From JBBDXS01 sp964418365 (GTDB lineage Bacteria; Chloroflexota; Dehalococcoidia; DSTF01; RBG-16-68-14), in NCBI GenBank assembly GCA_964418365.1, contig CAYQLM010000014.1, positions 1-43,692 of the forward strand: DNA of 43,692 nucleotides, in the 5' to 3' direction. This document shows positions 36,925 through 43,692 of the stretch, one piece after another. The translations under genes were made by a program, and so were the position numbers. Below the pieces are notes generated by a model, which saw only the letters and a program-made list of their open reading frames with translations, searched no databases and was not told the DNA's origin. Numbering within the stretch: position 1 is the stretch's first letter; every line of letters starts with the position of its first letter.

Positions 36925-37590
36925 ATGGTCGTCCCCGAAGCCGCCTCCCTGTTCCCGATGGCCGGCGCCAGCACCGATCTGCGTATGGAGGGGCTGGATA
37001 TCGAGCAGGAGCTGAGCGGCAACCTGCTCCTCGGCTCGGTCGAATCCGTCCTCAACTGGGCGCGCAGCTCCTCACTCTGGCCGGTGATGTTCGGCCTCGC
37101 CTGCTGCGCTATCGAGATGATCGCGACAGCGACCTCTCGATACGACATCGCTCGTTTCGGGGCCGAGGTCTTTCGCGCCTCGCCCCGTCAGGCCGATCTG
37201 ATGATCGTCGCGGGCACCGTCACGTGGAAGATGGGTCCCGCGGTGCGCCGCGTCTTCCTGCAGATGGCGGAGCCGCGCTGGGTGATCGCATTCGGCGGTT
37301 GCGCGACGATGGGCGGGCCGTTCGCCTTCGGTTACAGCACCATGCCCGGCGTGAACCTCATCGTGCCGGTCGATGTCTACGTGCCCGGCTGCCCGCCGCG
37401 CCCCGAATCGCTCCTGCAGGGACTGATGCTCCTGCAGGACAAGATTAAGGAATCGGGCAAGGCCGGCAGCCGTCAGCGGCCGGAGCCGACGGGCGACTTC
37501 AGTCCCTACCTTCCCAAGGACGATCCCATCCGCCTCGAACTGGAGTCTCTCTTCCCGCCCTTCATTAAGAAGGCGACGACCAACATCTAG
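36925..37590 (+). CDS. nuoB: NADH-quinone oxidoreductase subunit B
   Basis: 221 residues. NuoB carries the terminal [4Fe-4S] cluster N2 of respiratory complex I. All four ligands are visible: Cys60 and Cys61 in GLACCAIEM, Cys126 in GGCATMGG and Cys156 in VPGCPPRPE. Other conserved parts are SRYDIARFG, SPRQADLMIVAGTVTWKMGP and MPGVNLIVPVDVYVPG. The N-terminus is about 20 residues longer than minimal NuoB, and the C-terminal 50 residues (KESGKAGSRQRPEPTGDF) are family-variable. No other nuo gene lies on either side, although nuoB is normally inside a large operon, so it may be a second, stand-alone copy. Confidence 0.95.
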   Translation: MVVPEAASLFPMAGASTDLRMEGLDIEQELSGNLLLGSVESVLNWARSSSLWPVMFGLACCAIEMIATATSRYDIARFGAEVFRASPRQADLMIVAGTVTWKMGPAVRRVFLQMAEPRWVIAFGGCATMGGPFAFGYSTMPGVNLIVPVDVYVPGCPPRPESLLQGLMLLQDKIKESGKAGSRQRPEPTGDFSPYLPKDDPIRLELESLFPPFIKKATTNI

Positions 37591-37664
37591 GCGCCAAAGT
37601 CCTTCCTCCCGGAGCCGACTATTACTCATAGGGCATGAACGCACGCCCGAAGGGAGGCCGTACC

Positions 37665-38534
37665 TTGCGTAAGCTCGCACTCTTCCTCTTGCCCGTGATG
37701 CTCCTGGCCGCCGCCTGCGGCAGCAGCAGCAAGACGACTCCGACCACCAAGACATCGACGCCGAAGCCGGCGACGAGCACAAAGGCGCCCCCGGCGACCG
37801 CGACCACCTCCGCGTCGCAGCCGACGGCCGCCGCGACCAAGCAGAGCTCGCGGGGAACTTCGGGCAGCGGCGACGCCGCGTCCGCGTTGCTCGACACGGT
37901 CAACCCGTTCGAGCTGCTGAACGGCCTGAGCGGCGCGCCGTCATCGACCGACGTCGATCCGGCGCTGAGCTCAGTGCTGCTCAGTTCCAGCGACCTGCCG
38001 CCGGGCTTCATGCCGCTGGGCGACTTCGGTTACAACATCCCGTCGTCGCAGTACGGACCGATGCGGATGGCGGCGAACATCTTCACGAGCGGCGACATGG
38101 CGGGCGGCTCGTTCGGCACGATGGCGATGTCCGCGGCGATCTCGCTGCCGCGGGACGCGCTGGACCAGTTGAATGCGCTTGGCGGGTTCGATCAGCTCGG
38201 GAACATCAGTGACAGCGATCTCCAGAGCCTGCAAGGCGCCGCGGAGCAATTCGGCCTTGAGTTCAGCGACGTGCGCGTGCTCGATGGCTCCGGCCTGGGC
38301 GACGGCGGCGTGGGCATGCACATGGTGATGGACTTCGGCGGCTTGATGGACGCCTTCGGCGCACCGGAGGGGGACAACCCCCTTGCGGCAGGCATCGCCA
38401 TGGAGGTGTACATCTTCGCGCGCGGCGATCACCTGCTGATGACGATGGTGATGTGGAGCGCGGGCGACGCCTCCGGAGTCGACAGCCGCGGACTGGCGGA
38501 CGCGCTCGACGCGAACGCTTCCGGCACGTTCTAA
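37665..38534 (+). CDS. Lipoprotein of unknown function
   Basis: 289 residues from the TTG at 37665, which stands 7 nt behind GGGAGG; an ATG at 37635 has no such site and would put 10 polar residues ahead of the signal. Signal peptide LRKLALFLLPVMLLAAAC ends in a lipobox with the Cys to be lipidated. A Thr/Lys/Pro linker (about 25-65) follows, then an unrecognised domain with LLSSSDLPPGFMPLGDFGYN, Met-rich segments (GPMRMAANIF, GMHMVMDFGGLMDAFG) and an acidic end. It is transcribed after nuoB, 74 bp apart, and ends in a strong terminator. Confidence 0.75.
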   Translation: MRKLALFLLPVMLLAAACGSSSKTTPTTKTSTPKPATSTKAPPATATTSASQPTAAATKQSSRGTSGSGDAASALLDTVNPFELLNGLSGAPSSTDVDPALSSVLLSSSDLPPGFMPLGDFGYNIPSSQYGPMRMAANIFTSGDMAGGSFGTMAMSAAISLPRDALDQLNALGGFDQLGNISDSDLQSLQGAAEQFGLEFSDVRVLDGSGLGDGGVGMHMVMDFGGLMDAFGAPEGDNPLAAGIAMEVYIFARGDHLLMTMVMWSAGDASGVDSRGLADALDANASGTF

Positions 38535-38555
38535 GAGTCCTGCTCGGTAGCAATC

Positions 38556-38594
38556 AGAAGGCCGGGCGCTGCCCGGCCTTCTTCGCTTCCTTTT
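38556..38594 (+). terminator. Rho-independent terminator of the lipoprotein gene
   Basis: AGAAGGCCGGGC-GCT-GCCCGGCCTTCT is a perfect 12-bp stem. It is followed by TCGCTTCCTTTT. Confidence 0.85.
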
Positions 38595-38620
38595 CTAACG
38601 TGAAGGCCAGGCTCAAGCAT

Positions 38621-38640
38621 GGGCGTTCAATTGAACGCCC
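38621..38640. repeat. 20-bp perfect palindrome
   Basis: GGGCGTTCAATTGAACGCCC, a perfect inverted repeat with no loop bases, followed by CTAC. It lies between convergent genes, 8 bp beyond the sodX stop. It may be a dispersed REP-like element that also helps terminate sodX transcription. Confidence 0.75.
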
Positions 38641-38648
38641 CTACATTC

Positions 38649-38960
38649 TCAATATCTGAACCAGACTTTGCCGATCAGCAGCTCACGCGGGACGGGACCG
38701 AAGTGGCGGCTGTCTGTACTGGCCGCATCGTTCGCGCCGCGCACGTGCCAGGCGGACTCGCCAGCGGGCGCATCGATGCGCTTGATGAGCAGTCGATGGC
38801 GATCGCGCGGGTCGCGCAGGACGACGAGGTCGCCCTCGCGCGGACGGCCGAACCAGTACGCCGCCTTGTTCACGACCACGCGCTCGCCGGGCACGATCGA
38901 TGGCGTCATGCTCTCGCCTTCGACGTGGTAGCGCGCGAACGGCAGCAGCTTATCGAGCAT
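38649..38960 (-). CDS. sodX: Nickel-type superoxide dismutase maturation protease
   Basis: 103 residues, a minimal S26 signal-peptidase-like domain. The nucleophile is Ser17 in VEGESMTPSI and the general base Lys60 in HRLLIKRI, with the family's GDLVVLRDP between and FGPVPRELLIGKV at the end. These proteases remove the propeptide of NiSOD so that its N-terminal His can bind nickel. There is no membrane anchor, unlike true signal peptidases. It lies 12 bp downstream of sodN on the same strand, the arrangement expected for the pair. Confidence 0.92.
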   Translation of the reverse strand: MLDKLLPFARYHVEGESMTPSIVPGERVVVNKAAYWFGRPREGDLVVLRDPRDRHRLLIKRIDAPAGESAWHVRGANDAASTDSRHFGPVPRELLIGKVWFRY

Positions 38961-38972
38961 CGATGACGTTTG

Positions 38973-39500
38973 TTAGGCGGGCACCACCAGCTCGCCGCCG
39001 GCGGGCGTCCGTGACGGCGTGCGCTGTGTCTTCGCGTCCTTCGTCGCCCAGAAGGCCTCGGCGAACTTCTGCACCTCGGCCAGCAGGTCCTGCGCCGCTT
39101 GCAGGTCGACGTTCTGGCGCACCTTGGAGCCGAGCTTCATGATGTTGAAGACCGTCGCGTGCAGGTCCTTGTGCTTCTCCAGATGCTCGGGCTTGAAGTA
39201 GTCGCCCCAGATGATGCGCACTTCCTTCTTCACCAGCTCGGCGTGCTCTTCCTTCGTCGTGATGTAGCGCGCCAGCGAGTTGACGTACTTGTCGCGGTCT
39301 GCTTTGCTCGGCGGGCCGCCCGGGCCGCCGATCGCCTCCAGCCCCTCGATGAGCTGGTTCATGCGGATGCAAGTCAGCGCGGCGATCTGCGCGAGGTGCG
39401 GGTCGTAGATGCCGCACGGGATGTCGCAGTGCGCATGGACGGTCTTCGGCTCAGCCAGCCGGTCGAGGAGACGCAGGGACGAACGGATGATGCGGTTCAT
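38973..39500 (-). CDS. sodN: Nickel superoxide dismutase, with propeptide
   Basis: 175 residues, ATG preceded by GGAGGT. NiSOD converts superoxide to oxygen and hydrogen peroxide. The nickel hook HCDIPCG is at residues 24-30: His24, Cys25 and Cys29 become His1, Cys2 and Cys6 of the mature enzyme once the 23-residue propeptide (ending KTVHA) is removed, presumably by the SodX encoded next. The rest is the four-helix bundle (DPHLAQIAALTCIRMNQL, RYITTKEEHAELVKKEVRIIWGDYF). Its terminal FAEAFWATKDAKTQ is typical. TAGACT at 39541-39546 is a possible -10 box. Confidence 0.96.
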   Translation of the reverse strand: MNRIIRSSLRLLDRLAEPKTVHAHCDIPCGIYDPHLAQIAALTCIRMNQLIEGLEAIGGPGGPPSKADRDKYVNSLARYITTKEEHAELVKKEVRIIWGDYFKPEHLEKHKDLHATVFNIMKLGSKVRQNVDLQAAQDLLAEVQKFAEAFWATKDAKTQRTPSRTPAGGELVVPA

Positions 39501-39597
39501 GTTCTACCTCCATGTGAACGTGGGGACTTCCTACGGTGGCAGTCTAGCAAAGCGACGGGCCAGCCGTCAGCCCTCGGCACTCAGCAGAACGAAGTTT

Positions 39598-39609
39598 GTT
39601 TTGCAAAAC
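39598..39609. promoter_or_regulatory. AT-rich palindrome upstream of sodN (possible operator)
   Basis: GTTTTGCAAAAC, a 12-bp perfect palindrome about 100 bp before the sodN start. It contains TTGCAA, the half-site type used by nickel regulator Nur, but the usual spaced double half-site is not clear. Confidence 0.3.
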
Positions 39610-39617
39610 CGCCGATC

Positions 39618-39633
39618 CCCCGGCGTGCCGGGG
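39618..39633. repeat. GC-rich palindrome CCCCGGC-GT-GCCGGGG
   Basis: A 7-bp perfect inverted repeat around GT, immediately beyond a terminator. It is REP-like in size and composition. Confidence 0.55.
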
Positions 39634-39649
39634 CTATCCTAACGCGAGA

Positions 39650-39681
39650 AGAAGGAGCCCGCGTAGACCGCGGGCCCTTCT
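39650..39681 (-). terminator. Terminator of the small secreted protein gene
   Basis: Minus-strand AGAAGGGCCCGCG pairs with CGCGGGCTCCTTCT (one bulge) and is followed by TCTCGCG. It lies about 30 bp after the stop at 39708. Confidence 0.7.
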
Positions 39682-39707
39682 CGCAAGTTGCACGACTAGC
39701 CGGCTGG

Positions 39708-40142
39708 CTAGTGTTGCACAGGCGTCACATAGCCTGTGGCTGAGCCATCGGCCAAGATGTGGCCGCCGGCATTAGAGATATCGAGGTGGAACGAGCAGTT
39801 GAGGATGTGCGCCCCGTTCTGCGGCGAGGCCTTGGACGCCGCAGGTTCATTGATCGGGTAGACGTTGCCGGCCGGGTCGGTAAACGTCCCGACGAACGGT
39901 CCGAACGCTGTCGGGATGAACACCTGGTTCGTCCCGACCAGGAATGCCGACGACCACTCGCCGTTATTGGAGAAGTTCACCAACACCTCTATAGTTCCGT
40001 CTGGTCCACAGTCAGCCAGAAATGTAACCGCGCCTGGAGCCTTTGCCGGGGCAGCGTGTGCATGTGCGCTCCAGCCGATAGTTGCCGCGATGAGCGTGAC
40101 GGCGCTCATGGCGACAAAGGTTGCAATGATTCGCTTTCGCAC
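39708..40142 (-). CDS. Small secreted protein of unknown function
   Basis: 144 residues from the GTG at 40142, 9 nt after AAGGAG. The open frame extends much further upstream but only in Arg-rich, unlikely sequence. The signal peptide VRKRIIATFVAMSAVTLIA runs to a site near AHAHAAPAK (residues 30-36). The mature part of about 110 residues has two Cys (TFLADCGPDG, HILNCSFHLD), likely one disulfide, and beta-rich stretches FGPFVGTFTDPAGNVYPINE and GGHILADGSATGYV. I do not recognise a family. It is divergent from the enoyl-CoA hydratase gene. Confidence 0.72.
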   Translation of the reverse strand: MRKRIIATFVAMSAVTLIAATIGWSAHAHAAPAKAPGAVTFLADCGPDGTIEVLVNFSNNGEWSSAFLVGTNQVFIPTAFGPFVGTFTDPAGNVYPINEPAASKASPQNGAHILNCSFHLDISNAGGHILADGSATGYVTPVQH

Positions 40143-40330
40143 GAAGAGACTCTCCTTGTCCAGGTTCGCCGGCGGCATCGACTGGGATCCGTCGCGCCGC
40201 CTTGATGATGGGAAGATCTGTGGGGGCGCCAGCCCGCTTCGGGACGCGTGCCTCCCTTCTTTCAGACGGGCATCCCTGCAGCCTGGGCGCTTCCTTGCGA
40301 AGAGCCGCCTGCGTGAGTCGCGGGCGGCCC
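40143..40330 (-). promoter_or_regulatory. About 190-nt leader of the small secreted protein gene
   Basis: A TATACA box (40337-40342, minus) predicts a transcript start near 40330. The leader folds into a bulged stem, GGGA-TGCC with GGCA-CGCG-TCCC, flanked by GCGCCCAG/CTGGCGC. No known riboswitch is recognised. Confidence 0.35.
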
Positions 40331-40336
40331 GGAAAG

Positions 40337-40342
40337 TGTATA
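40337..40342 (-). promoter_or_regulatory. -10 box TATACA for the small secreted protein gene
   Basis: A TATACA hexamer on the minus strand. Possible -35 elements (AATTGC at 17 bp, TTGCTC at 15 bp) are weak. Confidence 0.4.
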
Positions 40343-40437
40343 AGGCAGGCACGACTCGAGCAATTGTCGAACCGCCCCAGCGCGGCCGCGCGCGGCACCA
40401 TGCTACGATGGCCCCGATCTCACAGCAGGAGGCCGCC

Positions 40438-41283
40438 ATGGCCGAGAGCCCCGTCGACTACGCCGTTCGCGAAGCGCTCGCGTTCATCACGCTGAACCGG
40501 CCCGAGCGGCTGAACGCCATCAACCGCCAGCTCACCGCCGCGCTGGAGGCCGCCGTCCAGCGCGCCAACCAGGACGATGCGGTCCACGTGATCGTGCTGC
40601 GCGGGGCGGGGCGCGCCTTCTGCGCCGGCTACGACCTGCAGTCGGCGCCGCGGGCGGAGGTGGCGGCGCAGGAACGGCGCGGCGCCTGGGACCCCGTCGC
40701 GGACTTCCGCGGCATGTCGGAGAACGTGCGATCGTTCATGAGCCTCTGGTACTCGGCGAAGCCGGTGATCGCGCAGGTGCACGGCTGGTGCGTCGGCGGT
40801 GGGACGGATCTCGCGCTGTGCTCCGATCTGATCTTCATGGCGGACGAGGCGCGCATCGGCTACCCGCCGTCGCGCATCTGGGGCACGCCGACGACGTGCA
40901 TGTGGGTATACCGGCTCGGCCTGGAGCACGCGAAGCGCATCATGCTCACCGGCGAGGCGCTCGATGGCAACGAAGCGGAGCGCATCGGGCTGATCACGAA
41001 AGCTGTGCCAGCCGATCGGCTGTCGGATGAAGTGGAGTCGTTCGCGAAGAAGCTGGCGACGACGCCGGTGAACCAGCTCGTGATGAACAAGCTGCTCGTC
41101 AACCAGGCGTACGAGAACATGGGGCTGCGCACGACGCAGATGCTCGGCACGTTTCTCGACGGCATCGCGCGGCACACGCCGGAGGGCCAGGCGTGGCGCG
41201 AGCTGGCCGTGCGCGAAGGCTTCCAGGAAGCGGTGCGCAGGCGAGACGAACCGTGGAGGGATTACAGCGCACGCGAGCACTAG
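40438..41283 (+). CDS. Enoyl-CoA hydratase/isomerase family protein
   Basis: 281 residues from the ATG at 40438, which is preceded by GGAGG at 5 nt. Crotonase-fold features are ALAFITLNRPERLNAIN, the first oxyanion-hole stretch GRAFCAGYDLQSAP, and VHGWCVGGGTDLALCSDLIFM with the second oxyanion Gly. EARIGYPPSRIWGTP and MLTGEALDGNEAERIGLITKAVP follow. Hydratase activity usually needs two Glu; here the positions appear to hold Gly/Thr and Pro/Ser, so another crotonase reaction (isomerase, hydrolase or similar) is possible. A TACGAT box at 40404-40409 may be its -10. It acts on acyl-CoA esters, but the exact substrate is unknown. Confidence 0.88.
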   Translation: MAESPVDYAVREALAFITLNRPERLNAINRQLTAALEAAVQRANQDDAVHVIVLRGAGRAFCAGYDLQSAPRAEVAAQERRGAWDPVADFRGMSENVRSFMSLWYSAKPVIAQVHGWCVGGGTDLALCSDLIFMADEARIGYPPSRIWGTPTTCMWVYRLGLEHAKRIMLTGEALDGNEAERIGLITKAVPADRLSDEVESFAKKLATTPVNQLVMNKLLVNQAYENMGLRTTQMLGTFLDGIARHTPEGQAWRELAVREGFQEAVRRRDEPWRDYSAREH

Positions 41284-41310
41284 CTGATGCGAACCCGCTG
41301 GCGTCGAGTG

Positions 41311-41316
41311 TAAGAT
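41311..41316 (+). promoter_or_regulatory. -10 box TAAGAT before the first hydrolase-cyclase fusion
   Basis: TAAGAT lies 9 nt before the ATG at 41326, with no Shine-Dalgarno sequence between. Confidence 0.45.
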
Positions 41317-41325
41317 GGGGCCGCC

Positions 41326-42663
41326 ATGGAGCCACGCATTCAGTACGCGAAGACCAGCGACGGAGTGAATATCGCCTTCTGGACGATGGGTGAGGGGCCG
41401 CCTCTTGTGATGATGCCGCCAGCGCCTTATTTCGGCGCACTGGTCGGCTGGCGGAATCTGCGGACGCGTCACTACTTTGAGCTCCTGGCGGCAGACAGGA
41501 TGACCATCCGGTTTGACCATAGAGGCTTCGGAGATTCGGACCGTAGTGCCACAGACTGTTCCCTCGAGGCCCGGATGCTGGACCTAGAAGGGGTGGTCGA
41601 CTCCCTCAGTCTGCCCCGGTTCGGACTGCTCCCGATAAACCAGTCCGGGCCTGTGGCGATCGCCTTCGCGGCACGTCATCCAGAGCGCGTGTCGCATCTC
41701 GCCCTTCTTGACGCGTCCGCGCGAGGCGAGGACTTCTTCCGATCGGAGCAGGACCGCGCGCTCTGGCAGCTTGCGGCCAGCGACTGGCACCTCTACACGG
41801 AGCTGGAAGCGTTCATGTTCTTGGGTTGGTCGGCAGGGGAGGACGGGGGTCGTTATGCAGCCGCGCTTCGGGAGAGCGCTACGTTCGAAGCCGCTCGCGC
41901 GACTCGGGAGGCGACCGCCGGCTTCGACGTCACCGACCTTCTTGCGCAGGTGCGGTCGCAAACGCTTGTGGTCCACCACCGAGCAAGCCGCCGGGTGAGT
42001 GTTGATGCGGCGAGACGTATCGCGGCTGGCATCGTGAACGCCCGGCTCGTTGTGTTGGAAGGAGGGGGAGTTGGGGAGAACCCGGAAGAAACGGCGAAGA
42101 CGGTGCTGGCATTCCTCAGCGAGGGCAGCGCGGCGTCTGCTCCGGCAAAGGACCTGCAGGCGGCTTCGGTAGTCACGATCCTGTTCACCGATCTGACATC
42201 GTCCACCGTGCTCACTCAGCGCCTCGGCGATGCGAAGGCGCAGGAGCTGGTGCGGGCGCATAACACCATCGTGCGCGAGGCGCTGAAGGCCCAGGGCGGG
42301 TCCGAGATCAAGCACACCGGCGACGGTATCATGGCGAGCTTCCCGACAGCGTCCGGCGCGCTCGAGTGCGCAGTGGCGATCCAGCGAGCCGTAGGCGCGC
42401 GCGAGGACGCGGACCTGCAGGTGCATATCGGGCTGAACGCCGGGGAGCCAGTGGCGGAGGAGAGCGACCTGTTCGGGACGAGCGTACAGCTCGCACGGCG
42501 GATCTGCGATCAGGCGTCGGCGGAGCAGATCCTCGCGTCGAACGTGGTGCGCGAGCTGGCGGCGGGCAAGGGCTTTCTGTTCGCCGACATCGGCGAGGTC
42601 GTGCCGAAGGGCTTCGAGGACCCGGTGCGGTTGTACGAAGTGCGCTGGCGGGAGGAAGGCTGA
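41326..42663 (+). CDS. Alpha/beta-hydrolase fused to class III adenylate/guanylate cyclase
   Basis: 445 residues. Residues 1-265 are an alpha/beta-hydrolase domain (IQYAKTSDGVNIAFWTMGEG, DHRGFGDSDRS). Its nucleophile elbow reads NQSGP and not GxSxG, so activity is uncertain. Residues 283-443 are a class III cyclase: metal Asp in FTDLTSSTVL, HTGDGIMASF with the second metal Asp, substrate Lys in EIKHTGDG, and GTSVQLARRIC, where Gln replaces the usual transition-state Asn while the Arg is kept. It may make cAMP in response to a ligand bound by the hydrolase-like domain (inference). A second copy starts at its stop codon (TGATG). Confidence 0.88.
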   Translation: MEPRIQYAKTSDGVNIAFWTMGEGPPLVMMPPAPYFGALVGWRNLRTRHYFELLAADRMTIRFDHRGFGDSDRSATDCSLEARMLDLEGVVDSLSLPRFGLLPINQSGPVAIAFAARHPERVSHLALLDASARGEDFFRSEQDRALWQLAASDWHLYTELEAFMFLGWSAGEDGGRYAAALRESATFEAARATREATAGFDVTDLLAQVRSQTLVVHHRASRRVSVDAARRIAAGIVNARLVVLEGGGVGENPEETAKTVLAFLSEGSAASAPAKDLQAASVVTILFTDLTSSTVLTQRLGDAKAQELVRAHNTIVREALKAQGGSEIKHTGDGIMASFPTASGALECAVAIQRAVGAREDADLQVHIGLNAGEPVAEESDLFGTSVQLARRICDQASAEQILASNVVRELAAGKGFLFADIGEVVPKGFEDPVRLYEVRWREEG

Positions 42664-43692
42664 TGGAGCCGCGCATTCAGTACGCGAAGACCAAGGACGG
42701 CGTGAGCATCGCCTACTCCGTCGTGGGCTCAGGGCCGCCACTGGTCAGGGTCACGCATGGACTCTGGAACCATGTCGAGGCGTGGTGGCGGATCGCCCCG
42801 TACCGGAAGATGGCGGAGCGGCTGGCCGAAACCCATACCTTCATCAATTACGATGCGCGGGGAACAGGTCTCTCCCAGAGAGGAACAGAAGACTTCCGTT
42901 TGGAACCTCGACTCTTGGATCTGGAGGCCGTTCTCGCAGCGCTCGATATTGGACGCTGCGCCATGGTCGGCACTGCTAGCTGCCTGGCCGCGTTCGCCTA
43001 CGCCGTTCAGCATCCTGAACGCGTCTCCAAGCTTGCCCTCGTGAATCCCTACGCCCGCAGCGTTGACTATCGGCAGCTGCCGCAGATCCGAGCCAGGGAA
43101 AGCCAAAGGGCGATGCTTGAAGAGATCTGGGAGCAGTACAGGATGGACCTGGCCACGGGCATGGTCGACTATTCGGACGCCGAGCTGGCCCGGCAAGTTG
43201 CCGACGTTATGGCGGAGGCGATGACGCCTGCCACCCTTCGATTGCTCCAACAGCAAACGACAGACCAAGACATCTCCGATCTTCTGCCCAGAGTCAAGAT
43301 CCCCACGCTCGTCATCGTCGCTCGCAATCACCCGTCGGCTGAGTTATCCCGCGAGGTAGCGGCGCTGATCCCCGGCGCGCGCGTGACTACGGTCGACGGT
43401 CGGACCTTCGCATGGCTGCCTGACAATGCGGTTGACGCGCTCGAGGCGTTCCTGGGCGAGGAGCGGGAGGGCAAAACCGCTCCGGAGCAACCCTCTGGTA
43501 CCGCCATCATCCTGTTCGCTGACATCGCAGACTCCACGGCGCTCACGGAGCGCCTCGGCGACGCGGCGTTTCGCGACAAGGCGCGCGAGCTAGACGAAGC
43601 GCTGCGCCGCGCGGTCACATCGAACGGCGGGACGGCCATCGATGGCAAGCTGCTGGGCGACGGCGTGCTCGCGACGTTCGGCGCGGCGCGCG
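42663..43692 (+). CDS. Second alpha/beta-hydrolase-cyclase fusion (3' end outside window)
   Basis: The frame opens with ATG overlapping the previous stop by one base and stays open to the window edge (343 codons). The N-terminus MEPRIQYAKTKDGVSIAY repeats that of the upstream gene (MEPRIQYAKTSDGVNIAF), so the two are tandem paralogues. The hydrolase-like part has NYDARGTGLSQRG and a nucleophile elbow TASCL, again lacking the normal Gly pattern; DHPER-type QHPERVSKLAL follows. The cyclase part begins at FADIADSTALTERLGD, and GKLLGDGVLATFGAA holds the second metal Asp. The protein is incomplete here. Confidence 0.87.
   Translation, partial: MEPRIQYAKTKDGVSIAYSVVGSGPPLVRVTHGLWNHVEAWWRIAPYRKMAERLAETHTFINYDARGTGLSQRGTEDFRLEPRLLDLEAVLAALDIGRCAMVGTASCLAAFAYAVQHPERVSKLALVNPYARSVDYRQLPQIRARESQRAMLEEIWEQYRMDLATGMVDYSDAELARQVADVMAEAMTPATLRLLQQQTTDQDISDLLPRVKIPTLVIVARNHPSAELSREVAALIPGARVTTVDGRTFAWLPDNAVDALEAFLGEEREGKTAPEQPSGTAIILFADIADSTALTERLGDAAFRDKARELDEALRRAVTSNGGTAIDGKLLGDGVLATFGAAR

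Noticed and set aside
39865..40437. A 190-residue N-terminal extension of the enoyl-CoA hydratase frame
   Set aside because: It runs antisense through the small secreted protein gene; the ATG at 40438 has GGAGG at 5 nt and gives the normal crotonase N-terminus.

Overview
The window looks like high-GC chromosomal DNA from a Chloroflexota bacterium, probably of the Dehalococcoidia or a related class (inference). The grounds are the gene families present, the Thr-Pro linkers joined to cohesin-like and dockerin modules, the hydrolase-cyclase fusions, and many start codons lying 6-9 nt behind a TANNNT box. A run of exactly 100 Ns (10987-11086) shows that this is a scaffolded draft assembly.

Layout. 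1-3413: end of gyrA, a GNAT acetyltransferase and an APH-fold kinase, all +. 3505-7393: a tight minus-strand operon encoding a membrane protein, a D-2-hydroxyacid dehydrogenase, a transglutaminase-like protein, an Mrp/NBP35 ATPase and a PPOX/F420-type oxidoreductase. 7451-7523: three tandem palindromes. 7570-13751: a metallophosphoesterase facing thiL-tsaE-tsaB-ndk, the assembly gap cutting a DUF433/DUF5615 toxin-antitoxin pair, rsfS facing mnmA, and two small membrane proteins. 13801-14010: two serine tRNAs. 14045-15949: a sortase and a divergent beta-propeller lipoprotein.

15946-36498 is the striking part: twelve consecutive minus-strand genes for secreted proteins, called P1 (15946-18780) to P12 (33514-36498) here. 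By eye I count about 18 cohesin-like beta-sandwich domains in eleven proteins and a dockerin or dockerin-like module in ten. P6 and P8 lack a dockerin and end in a membrane segment; P6 also has an LSPTG sorting-like motif. None carries a recognisable glycoside hydrolase or other enzyme. With the nearby sortase this suggests an enzyme-free cohesin-dockerin surface matrix that could assemble head to tail and be anchored by P6 and P8. The pairing is inferred. Several members have their own promoters, terminators and long leaders, so the array is not one simple operon.

36925-43692: an isolated nuoB, a lipoprotein, a Ni-superoxide dismutase with its maturation protease, a small secreted protein, an enoyl-CoA hydratase-family enzyme, and two tandem alpha/beta-hydrolase-adenylate cyclase fusions, the second running off the end.

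All domain calls come from reading motifs; no profile search was run.
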